DNA of 5,377 nt from assembly GCA_003564915.1 (NCBI GenBank), contig PXDX01000044.1, positions 1 through 5,377 on the forward strand, given 5' to 3'. Position numbers and translations under genes: made by a program. This document shows, piece by piece, positions 1 through 5,246 of the stretch (position 1 is the first letter of the stretch; every line of letters starts with the position of its first letter). The notes below the pieces were generated by a model. It saw only the letters and a list, made by a program, of their open reading frames with translations. It had not been told where the DNA came from and did no database searches. Source of the stretch: a candidate division WWE3 bacterium (GTDB taxonomy: Bacteria; Patescibacteriota; WWE3; UBA101185; UBA10185).

Positions 1-5
1 AGCTC

Positions 6-413
6 TTAAAGGCTTTTTAGGATTCGGAGCTCGGATATTTTTTCAGCCATTACATCAAAATCATGGTCATTGTGTAGGAGAGCTAACTTATTCTCCATTG
101 CTGTCAGGGCAATTAGTATATCCAGGGTACTGCGGGGGGTAATTCCGCCTCTACGCAGGCTATAATAAAGCCTGGCAGCCTTTTCATAAGTTTTTGATTC
201 TGAATTCAGATAATATATTTGTTGTGACGATAGATAATTTTTTAAGGTTTGAAACTCTTCTTCATTTCTTGCGCCTTGAAGTACCTCTTGATATGTATAG
301 CAGGAAATGCCAAAGGGTATATCCCGTGACAAGATCTCATCCATTATCTTTGCTTTATTACTTTCCTCTCCTTTTAAAAAACCGATGATGACAGATGTGT
401 CGATTAAGACCAT
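6..413 (-). CDS. vapC: VapC-type PIN-domain ribonuclease toxin
   Basis: A 135-residue protein, the usual length for a VapC toxin. PIN-domain toxins are Mg/Mn-dependent endoribonucleases that cut tRNA, rRNA or mRNA in the cytoplasm and are held inactive by the partner VapB. The expected acidic residues are visible: Asp5 in the N-terminal MVLIDTSVII strand, Glu43 in YTYQEVLQGAR, Asp98 in STLDILIALTA, and Asp116 or Asp118 in HNDHDFD. The catalytic set therefore looks intact. The ATG at 411-413 comes one base after the stop codon of the upstream antitoxin (TGA-C-ATG), so the two are probably translationally coupled; an AAGGGA at 421-426 inside the antitoxin gene is the likely ribosome binding site. 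The gene has no promoter of its own and should depend on the vapB promoter. The family call is firm from motifs and context; the RNA target cannot be read from sequence. Confidence 0.93.
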   Translation of the reverse strand: MVLIDTSVIIGFLKGEESNKAKIMDEILSRDIPFGISCYTYQEVLQGARNEEEFQTLKNYLSSQQIYYLNSESKTYEKAARLYYSLRRGGITPRSTLDILIALTAMENKLALLHNDHDFDVMAEKISELRILKSL

Positions 414-414
414 G

Positions 415-615
415 TCAGCGTCCCTTTCTCATCGCTTTATAGTCATAATCATCGGCAAATTGAATCTTACCCCTTATCTCTGCCAGGTCCTTTCGTGTAC
501 GTCGCTCAACAAATTCTATTAATGCTTTGTCGACTACATCCTTTTTGGTAGTGAGCCCAGAAACCCTCATGGCCTCTTGCATAAGTTCATCATCAATAAC
601 TATATTGGTACGCAT
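415..615 (-). CDS. vapB: VapB-family antitoxin (ribbon-helix-helix)
   Basis: A 66-residue antitoxin. The N-terminal MRTNIVIDDELMQEAMRVSG followed by a TKKDVVDKALIEFVERR helix is the pattern of the VapB_antitoxin family (DUF2191 type), a ribbon-helix-helix DNA-binding dimer that also masks the PIN active site through its C-terminal tail, here acidic and then basic (FADDYDYKAMRKGR). I chose the ATG at 613-615, not the longer frame from 666, because a perfect AGGAGG lies 9 nt upstream (625-630) and the longer frame would run across the promoter -10 hexamer. Its stop codon is one base before vapC. By analogy with the family, VapB alone or with VapC represses its own promoter; palindromes at 617-624 and 637-646 are candidate contacts. 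The DNA-binding part appears complete. Confidence 0.92.
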   Translation of the reverse strand: MRTNIVIDDELMQEAMRVSGLTTKKDVVDKALIEFVERRTRKDLAEIRGKIQFADDYDYKAMRKGR

Positions 616-616
616 T

Positions 617-646
617 TGTATACACCTCCTAATACACATTATAATG
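617..646 (-). promoter_or_regulatory. candidate VapB operator palindromes
   Basis: Two perfect palindromes flank the vapB ribosome binding site: TGTATACA (617-624) and CATTATAATG (637-646). The second contains the -10 hexamer. A related half, TGTGTATT on the minus strand (631-638), lies between them. Ribbon-helix-helix antitoxins usually bind short inverted repeats over their own promoter, so autorepression here is plausible. No binding is shown by sequence alone, and part of the symmetry is inherent to the AT-rich -10 box. Confidence 0.35.
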
Positions 647-666
647 CATATAAGTGGTCGCGTCAA
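638..666 (-). promoter_or_regulatory. vapBC sigma-A type promoter
   Basis: On the minus strand TTGACG (661-666) and a perfect TATAAT (638-643) are separated by exactly 17 bases, which is close to the vegetative consensus. The vapB start codon lies 22 bases downstream of the -10 box, leaving a short leader with AGGAGG at 625-630. Confidence 0.8.
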
Positions 667-811
667 TTTGGACTTATTTTTTTAAGTTTCTAAGGCTGGC
701 ACAAGGCTAGTTCCTATCTTTGACAATCCCTGTTGTCGGGTGAGGGCTAGAGATAAAATATCCATTAATGTAGAAGGAAATTTATAGTTATAAAAGAATA
801 TAGTACTCAGA

Positions 812-834
812 GTTCCGTTAAATCGGCTTGGAAC
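812..834 (+). promoter_or_regulatory. small leader hairpin before the coiled-coil gene
   Basis: GTTCC (812-816) pairs with GGAAC (830-834) around a 13-base loop and abuts the AGGAGG ribosome binding site (835-840). An alternative CCG/CGG pairing (815-817 with 824-826) is mutually exclusive with it. This could modulate translation, but the stem has only 5 bp. The rest of 667-847 shows no convincing promoter or RNA gene. Confidence 0.2.
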
Positions 835-847
835 AGGAGGTTATGCA

Positions 848-1118
848 ATGAGTAATGATGAAAAAGCTTACAACTTATTAGAGAAAGTTTATATAGAATT
901 ACAAGCAACCAAAACTGATGTAAGACACATACAAAGTGAGTTGGGAGAACTAAAAACGGAAATAGAAACTGTCAAAGGCACTGTCATAAGAATAGAAAAT
1001 GAACATGGCCACAAACTTGGTGCGTTATTTGAGATACAAACAAAACTCAGAAGTATTAGATAGAATAGAAACTGAAGTAGCTAAACATGAAGAAATTATA
1101 CTGAGAAGAGTAAGATAG
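848..1118 (+). pseudogene. small coiled-coil protein, frameshifted
   Basis: The start is well supported: AGGAGG at 835-840, 7 nt before the ATG at 848. Residues 1-61 are an uninterrupted helical, heptad-like stretch rich in E, K, I and L (YIELQATKTDVRHIQSELGE and onward), as in small hypothetical coiled-coil proteins of Clostridia. As it stands the frame stops at 1063 after 71 residues. From 1035 another frame carries on for 27 residues to a stop at 1116-1118, reading YKQNSEVLDRIETEVAKHEE and then IILRRVR, which matches the expected amphipathic C-terminal part far better than IQTKLRSIR. From memory, family members read ALFDGYKQ at this join; here the DNA at 1031-1034 is only GAGA, which fits loss of two bases. 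The full protein would be about 90 residues. The function of the family is unknown to me. Either a recent mutation or a sequencing error explains the break. Confidence 0.72.
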
Positions 1119-1138
1119 TCTTCTTCTTGATAAAGTAA

Positions 1139-1165
1139 AATACTCAGCGTTGAGCCCTGAGTATT
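1139..1165. terminator. strong hairpin, probable bidirectional terminator
   Basis: A perfect 9-bp stem, AATACTCAG with CTGAGTATT, encloses a 9-base loop. On the plus strand it starts 20 bases after the end of the broken coiled-coil gene and is followed by TGTTTATAGTTT. On the minus strand it is followed by TTACTTT, so the run TATTTTACTTT follows CTGAG. Both sides are T-rich without a long pure U tract, so termination is plausible in either direction but not textbook. Confidence 0.5.
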
Positions 1166-1175
1166 GTTTATAGTT

Positions 1176-1187
1176 TGGTGGAGGCGG
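1176..1187 (-). other. possible displaced 3' end of a tmRNA gene (att-like remnant)
   Basis: The minus strand reads CCGCCTCCACCA, the acceptor end plus CCA typical of clostridial tmRNA (ssrA), with the hairpin 1139-1165 placed 10 bases downstream like a native terminator. The bases before it do not form a T-arm, so only the last 12 nt match. Integrative elements that target the ssrA 3' end leave this kind of tail. With only 12 bases, chance is a serious alternative. Confidence 0.22.
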
Positions 1188-1236
1188 AGCGTACCATATA
1201 GAATCCACAATATCTAAGAAGGACCTATTCTTACTA

Positions 1237-1256
1237 AAGAGCTAGTACTGACTCTT
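1237..1256. repeat. imperfect inverted repeat
   Basis: AAGAG (1237-1241) and CTCTT (1252-1256) flank a centre containing the palindrome AGTACT. No T tract follows on either strand, so it is not an obvious terminator. It lies in the short gap beside the weak small ORF; I assign it no role. Confidence 0.25.
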
Positions 1257-1273
1257 ACCCGAAAATGTGTCGG

Positions 1274-1459
1274 TTAAAGCTGCCCTGCCACTGGATTTGA
1301 AGTCGTACGGTATTCCTTATGCTCAATATATAAGAAAATATCTATAAACCCTTCTGCTTTCCACTTCTTTCTCATTTTGATCAATGACATTCCATTGCTG
1401 CCATTTGCTACTGCAGCGGCTACTTTTTCTTCATCCTTTATCGGCTGCTTCGAAAACAC
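1274..1459 (-). CDS. hypothetical small protein, 61 residues
   Basis: A 61-residue frame with a GTG start at 1457-1459. An AAGGGG on the minus strand lies 7 nt upstream, which supports translation, although it departs from the AGGAGG sites used by its neighbours. The protein begins MFSKQPIKDEEKVAAAVANG, then has a basic stretch (LIKMRKKWKAEGF) and a hydrophobic segment (IDIFLYIEHKEY). I recognise no family. It lies 85 nt downstream of the response regulator gene on the same strand with no clear terminator between, so it could be a distal operon member, but the dyad at 1475-1490 suggests its own control. A second start in another frame (ATG, giving MEGVFEAADKG then stop) overlaps its beginning; a one-base change would fuse the two. 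It may be a fragment of a longer gene or a chance ORF. Confidence 0.35.
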   Translation of the reverse strand: MFSKQPIKDEEKVAAAVANGSNGMSLIKMRKKWKAEGFIDIFLYIEHKEYRTTSNPVAGQL

Positions 1460-1474
1460 CTTCCATCCCCTTTC

Positions 1475-1490
1475 TTAACAAATTTGTCAA
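1475..1490. promoter_or_regulatory. 16-bp operator-like palindrome
   Basis: TTAACAAATTTGTCAA is a palindrome with a single mismatched pair and a perfect 10-bp core, ACAAATTTGT. It lies just upstream of the ribosome binding site of the small ORF at 1274-1459 and downstream of the response regulator gene. Size and symmetry fit a helix-turn-helix dimer site; the regulator is unknown. Confidence 0.35.
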
Positions 1491-1544
1491 AGGGCGGAGT
1501 TCTTCCCTGTTATTATATGACGGTTATCCCAGCGCAAATCGGTT

Positions 1545-2498
1545 TTAAATGATAGCTAAAAATACCTCTACTACTTCCGGATCAAATTGTGTTCCCGCAT
1601 ATTTTACAAGTTCAGACAAGGCATCGTCTTTGTTCATGGTTTTTCTGTAAGGTCTTTCTCTCGTCATGGCACCGTACGCATCTACAACCGATAATATCCT
1701 GCACTCTACGGGTATCTCCTTGCCTTTAAGCCTCCAAGGGTACCCTGTACCGTCCCATCTTTCGTGGTGCTTCAAAATCAAACTGGCGACGGGTAGGAGA
1801 TCGCTTGATTGAACAGCAATTCGATATCCTGCTTCTGAATGCTGCTGCATGATGCGCCATTCGTCACTGGTAAGGGGCCCCGGCTTGAACAAAATATTAT
1901 CTGGGATTCCCAATTTTCCCAAATCATGAACCTGGGCCAAAAGGGCTAAATTAGCAACTTGCTCCTCTCTTAAACCCAGTCTGGCCGCCACTTTATAGCA
2001 TAATTCCACTGTTTTTCGAGTGTGTTCTGCCAGAGTATAATCCTTTTCTGCCAAAGCAGCCACGAGAACATTGGCAATCCGATTTCTAGTATTGTTAATG
2101 TCATCTCTATGCGATAGCGGGTTTTGCTTGAACTTGTTCAATCCCAACTCAATGACAACTCGTAATTCACGGCTACTGTAGGGTTTAATGATGTAACCAT
2201 AAGGATCCACATCCTTGCTGCGCTGCAAGGTTTTTTCATCAGAGTAAGCAGACATAAAGATTACCGGTATGTTTTGTCTTTTTTTTATTTCTTTTGCAAG
2301 GGTTATCCCGTCCATACCCCCCGCTAACATGATGTCCATAAGAACCAAATCCAGATGTTCGGATTCTACCAGTTCTAATGCCTCTGCCCCGCATGAGGCG
2401 GGACCAACCACTTGGTAGCTCAAGGATTCCAGTCTCTGTCTGATGTCCATGGCAATGATGATTTCATCTTCAACTACCAGAATTTTTTCTTTCGCCAT
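1545..2498 (-). CDS. response regulator, REC-HD-GYP (cyclic-di-GMP phosphodiesterase)
   Basis: A 317-residue cytoplasmic two-domain regulator. Residues 1-122 are a receiver domain: acidic pocket Glu10-Asp11-Glu12, phospho-acceptor Asp55 in LVLMDIML, switch residue Ser83, Tyr102 and Lys105 in IIKPY. Residues 135-317 are an HD-GYP domain, which hydrolyses cyclic-di-GMP at a bound metal cluster. Visible ligands and signatures are His159, the HD pair His191-Asp192 in VHDLGKLGIPD, His220, His244-His245, the GYP loop (HHERWDGTGYP, 244-254) and Asp273. In the segment DAYGAMTRERPYR, Gly276 replaces an Asp common at that place, but Asp273 is kept, so activity is likely. The ATG at 2498 has GAGGTG about 5 nt upstream. 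The gene follows the sensor kinase by 43 nt, so the kinase is the probable phosphodonor. By family knowledge, phosphorylation would alter cyclic-di-GMP breakdown and thus motility, adhesion or sporulation; which one cannot be told here. GC content looks higher than in the kinase gene. Confidence 0.95.
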   Translation of the reverse strand: MAKEKILVVEDEIIIAMDIRQRLESLSYQVVGPASCGAEALELVESEHLDLVLMDIMLAGGMDGITLAKEIKKRQNIPVIFMSAYSDEKTLQRSKDVDPYGYIIKPYSSRELRVVIELGLNKFKQNPLSHRDDINNTRNRIANVLVAALAEKDYTLAEHTRKTVELCYKVAARLGLREEQVANLALLAQVHDLGKLGIPDNILFKPGPLTSDEWRIMQQHSEAGYRIAVQSSDLLPVASLILKHHERWDGTGYPWRLKGKEIPVECRILSVVDAYGAMTRERPYRKTMNKDDALSELVKYAGTQFDPEVVEVFLAII

Positions 2499-2509
2499 AA
2501 AACCACCTC

Positions 2510-2529
2510 GTTCTATAATGTTAAAGAAC
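2510..2529. repeat. dyad in the kinase-regulator gap
   Basis: GTTCTATAATGTTAAAGAAC pairs GTTCT with AGAAC and, after one mismatch, three more inner pairs. In the mRNA this small hairpin sits directly upstream of the regulator's ribosome binding site (2503-2509) within the 43-nt gap. It could tune regulator translation relative to the kinase, or be a protein site; no T tract makes it a terminator. Confidence 0.3.
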
Positions 2530-2541
2530 AGTTAAAAGATG

Positions 2542-4638
2542 CTAATGCCTGATAACCAATTCGATTGTATATTTCAACCCGTTAGCACTGCTGTCTACAT
2601 GCATTGAACCGGCCATCTGCTTTACAAGACTTTTTACCAACTGAAGCCCAAGTTTTTTGTTGTTGTCCAAATCAAAATTCAGGGGCAATCCCTGGCCGTT
2701 ATCAGCTACGGAAACTGTCATTGAATTATTTTTTTGAAATATGTTAATCCATATCTTGCCGCTTGGCTTATCTCCCGTAAACGCATGCTCCAGAGCATTA
2801 CAAACCAGTTCGTTTATAACCAAACCAATAGGAACTCCTGCTTCAATATTGAGGAATATTTTCTCTAACTTCATATCAATATTTAAGTCCAGATCGGGTG
2901 ATTTATGGGAGATAAGCAGTTTCCTCACTAAGTTTTCAATATAGATTTTAATATTGACTTCTGCTAGATTGTCCGATTGATATATGCTCTCGTGGAGCAA
3001 AGCCATCGCCCTTACCCTGTTTTCGCTGTCCTTTAATGCTTTCATAATCTTATTGTCATTAGTTTGGCTGGACTGTAAATACAGCAAACTCGATATTACC
3101 TGAAGGTTGTTTTTAACACGGTGGTGTATTTCTTTGAGCATAACATTCCTTTCCTCTAAAGACTTCTTTATGCTTTCTTCATCCATACTATCATCCGTCA
3201 CATCTCTTCCTACGGCCAGTATTTCAACTGTATGACCTTCATCATTCTTGAGTGCGCAGAACTCCCAGGCAATCCGCCGCCAACCTAAAAACGTTAACAA
3301 CCGATGCTTGATACTGGTCCTGTAAGGCGGCATCTTTAAATTATTCATACAACTTAAAAACATATCAATATCTTCTTGGTGTATTAACTTCAGTATAGAT
3401 ATGCCTTTCAATTCCTCTTTATATTTTCCAATTCTTTTGACTAATGCCTCGTTAAAGGAAATCAATTCATTGCCTGTGTTAAGTGCCATAAAATAATATT
3501 GCTGAAATTCCGTCAAATATTGATAGCGATTTTCACAATCTTTTAATTTATTTAAAGCACGTCTTTGGTCGGTAATATCTTCCGCAACACAAAACACAAA
3601 TTCAGTTTTCCTTTGCTCGCTAATTTTAGGGGTAGATGTTATTTCAATTAACCTTCTTTCCCCGGCATGATTCTTAATCCATCCCTCAATAACACATTTC
3701 TGACCCTTTTTAAACGCTTTTACAACCGACTGCATCAGGTCGTACATATCTCTAGGTAATACTTCTTTTAGCTCTTTGTTTATCAGATTTTTATTACTAT
3801 ACCCCAGAAATCCGGCATGGCTTTCGTTAACGTAACCGTAAGTATTTACGTCTTTCAAATACCATATTTGCGTCTGCATAGCATCCATGGAAAAGTAGTG
3901 GTTTTGGCTGTTCTTATACAGAAGGTTGTTTAGATAAACCCATGGCGTATTATCTTTAATTACAAAAAGTATAAGCGCCTCGTGGGGAGACTTTTTGATC
4001 TGTCTCGCGAAGATTTCCCCCGGGAATATTTTGCCGTTTCTATCTGCGAAATATATCTCCTGACCTCCTGGGCTGTTATTTTTTTTGATTATCTTCAGGT
4101 AATTGAACAGGACTTCCTCTTGCCCCAGGCTTGTCAACATCCTTATATTTTTTGATATTAGATCACTTTTTTTGGCATACTTAAACATGGTTAAAGCTGT
4201 TTCATTGCAATCCGTTATGTTGGCAAGAATGTCAGTGACAATCAGAGCATTTCCCGTAGCATCGAATACGCTCTTCAGTTGGTTTTCGCTGTCCCTGATC
4301 TTTCTGTTTTTTAGTTCGTCTATCAGCCAATTAATGTTATGGCCAAGGTCTGCAAGCTCATCGTTTTCTTTGAATACGGAGTATGAAGGAGTTGAATCTA
4401 AGATCATTTTTTTGTTTTGCTCCCTCAACAAAACCAGTCGCTTAAACACAGCTTTGTTTAAAAAATAAATAATAAATACTCCAAAAAGGATATTTATTAC
4501 GGCTATATAATACAAAGACCAATTCAGGTATTTCCCGGCAATGTTATAGTTTACGATGGAATATACTGCCGCAACTCCAGTTATTGTTCCGGCAACCATT
4601 ATAAGTATTATAATAAAAATTTTTTGTTCGATTTTCAT
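2542..4638 (-). CDS. membrane sensor histidine kinase, HAMP-PAS-PAS-PAS-HisKA_2-HATPase
   Basis: A 698-residue kinase. Two transmembrane helices (about 6-28 and 41-60) are separated by only about 12 residues. A HAMP-like linker follows (about 61-112, ending ENDELADLGHNINWLIDELK), then three PAS-like regions at about 118-232, 243-358 and 370-482; the last two end in PAC-style AEDITD and GRDVTD. The core is HisKA_2: KEIHHRVKNNLQVISSLLYL has the phospho-acceptor His, most likely His506. The ATPase shows the N box NELVCNALEHAF (609-620), the G1 motif DNGQGLP (646-652) and a G2-like LGLQLVKSL (663-671). It would autophosphorylate and pass phosphate to the REC-HD-GYP protein encoded next. With almost no outside domain, the signal is probably cytoplasmic (ligand, redox or light through PAS) or membrane state; no cofactor residue can be named with certainty. 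The ATG at 4638 has AGAGG 7 nt upstream. All catalytic motifs look intact. Confidence 0.94.
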   Translation of the reverse strand: MKIEQKIFIIILIMVAGTITGVAAVYSIVNYNIAGKYLNWSLYYIAVINILFGVFIIYFLNKAVFKRLVLLREQNKKMILDSTPSYSVFKENDELADLGHNINWLIDELKNRKIRDSENQLKSVFDATGNALIVTDILANITDCNETALTMFKYAKKSDLISKNIRMLTSLGQEEVLFNYLKIIKKNNSPGGQEIYFADRNGKIFPGEIFARQIKKSPHEALILFVIKDNTPWVYLNNLLYKNSQNHYFSMDAMQTQIWYLKDVNTYGYVNESHAGFLGYSNKNLINKELKEVLPRDMYDLMQSVVKAFKKGQKCVIEGWIKNHAGERRLIEITSTPKISEQRKTEFVFCVAEDITDQRRALNKLKDCENRYQYLTEFQQYYFMALNTGNELISFNEALVKRIGKYKEELKGISILKLIHQEDIDMFLSCMNNLKMPPYRTSIKHRLLTFLGWRRIAWEFCALKNDEGHTVEILAVGRDVTDDSMDEESIKKSLEERNVMLKEIHHRVKNNLQVISSLLYLQSSQTNDNKIMKALKDSENRVRAMALLHESIYQSDNLAEVNIKIYIENLVRKLLISHKSPDLDLNIDMKLEKIFLNIEAGVPIGLVINELVCNALEHAFTGDKPSGKIWINIFQKNNSMTVSVADNGQGLPLNFDLDNNKKLGLQLVKSLVKQMAGSMHVDSSANGLKYTIELVIRH

Positions 4639-4651
4639 TAAAAAACCTCTA

Positions 4652-4689
4652 ACTGCATAATGCAGTAATAGGTCAGCAACTCCCGACCT
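4652..4689. promoter_or_regulatory. two tandem dyads in the kinase leader
   Basis: ACTGCATAATGCAGT (4652-4666) is a perfect 15-bp palindrome lying one base upstream of the kinase ribosome binding site (4646-4650). Three bases further on, AGGTC (4670-4674) and GACCT (4685-4689) form a second inverted repeat with a 10-base loop. Either could be an operator or, as RNA hairpins, could control ribosome access to the kinase gene. I found no convincing -35/-10 pair to place them relative to a start site. Confidence 0.4.
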
Positions 4690-4833
4690 GATTTTACATT
4701 ATTCGCACTGGATATTTTTTCAACAAACTTATCCTAATTTCCTGCTCAAAATGAAGCTGATTTACTTTTAATTAAAAAAATTTGCAAATGTCAGGCTTCG
4801 CAGTTACCAAAAAACAACCCTACCTACTATCTG

Positions 4834-4847
4834 CTGGTGGCTACCAG
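4834..4847. repeat. short hairpin downstream of the broken gene
   Basis: CTGGT and ACCAG are separated by 4 bases. On the minus strand it lies about 40 bases after the stop of the broken gene (4886), with a T run some 15 bases later. It is a weak terminator candidate. Apart from this hairpin and the dyads near the kinase, 4639-4885 is AT-rich and shows no gene. Confidence 0.25.
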
Positions 4848-4885
4848 TACAATCTCTGATCGTAAATTTTTTTTCTGCAAAGAGC

Positions 4886-5220
4886 TTAATATGCATCTAC
4901 AGCCTCCTCGTCATAATCATAAAATCCCTTTATTTGTCCAAATTCCTTCAAGCGCTTTGTCAATCCCGTGAGCTGGCCAGTAGGGACGGTGAGAAGATAT
5001 TGCCTCAACCTCGGGAAATTGCTCTTTAAAAAGAAAGGGGTTAGATGCTTTTCATTTCATTATCACGCTGGAACATACGGATTGCGCCCTTAAAAAAGGT
5101 TTGAGAAAAGGCATTAAAGACCACATCCGGTGGATTGTTGCGTAACATTTCAGTCATATCTTCATCAAGAATCTCTCGATTAACCTGCTCAAAGCGTAGA
5201 AAGTCTTCTCGAGTGAATTG
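4886..5220 (-). pseudogene. C-terminal remnant of an unrecognised protein, frameshifted
   Basis: From about 5220 the minus strand encodes TREDFLRFEQVNREILDEDM, then TEMLRNNPPDVVFNAFSQTF and FKGAIRMFQRDNEM, and hits a stop at 5041-5043. At about 5051-5056 another frame takes over and stays open for roughly 55 codons: KHLTPFFLKSNFPRLRQYLL, then TVPTGQLTGLTKRLKEFGQI and KGFYDYDEEAVDAY, stopping at 4886-4888. Both parts have protein-like composition and join naturally, so one base was probably lost near 5053. The upstream part of the frame (above about 5220) runs antisense to a transposase-like frame and has no ribosome binding site before its ATG at 5274, so the gene has probably lost its N-terminal part. 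I do not recognise the family; the tail of a large multidomain enzyme, such as a restriction or helicase subunit, is only a guess. Its position beside a possible transposase fits insertion-driven decay. Confidence 0.55.
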
Positions 5221-5222
5221 GG

Positions 5223-5246
5223 TTCCGTGCCTTTTTCCGTGCCTTA
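5223..5246. repeat. 12-bp tandem duplication
   Basis: TTCCGTGCCTT occurs at 5223-5233 and again at 5235-5245, a tandem repeat of period 12 with one difference at the end of the second unit. It lies where the minus-strand gene remnant meets the plus-strand transposase-like frame and may be a junction scar or simple slippage. Confidence 0.6.

Noticed and set aside
194..522. Plus-strand open frames over the vapBC genes
   Set aside because: They are antisense to intact, motif-bearing genes and have no ribosome binding site or protein-like pattern.
616..666. Longer N-terminus for VapB starting at 666
   Set aside because: It would place the promoter -10 box inside the coding region and ignores the perfect AGGAGG before the ATG at 615.
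720..725. TTGACA as a -35 box for the coiled-coil gene
   Set aside because: No acceptable -10 hexamer lies 16-18 bases downstream; the nearest AT-rich hexamer is 28 bases away.
1025..1210. Minus-strand open frame of 61 codons
   Set aside because: It crosses the hairpin and the end of the coiled-coil gene, has no ribosome binding site and no recognisable content.
2741..2944. Plus-strand frame inside the kinase gene
   Set aside because: It is a shadow of the ATPase domain coding sequence.
4103..4468. Plus-strand 121-codon frame inside the kinase gene
   Set aside because: Its hydrophobic, serine-rich content is the antisense of the PAS and HAMP coding sequence; no start signal supports it.
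4696..4723. TTGAAA with TAATGT at 16 bases as a kinase promoter
   Set aside because: The -10 candidate matches only three of six consensus bases, so I do not call it.
4639..4885. Cyclic-di-GMP riboswitch upstream of the kinase/HD-GYP operon
   Set aside because: It would suit the circuit, but I see none of the conserved GEMM-I core pattern; only simple dyads are present.
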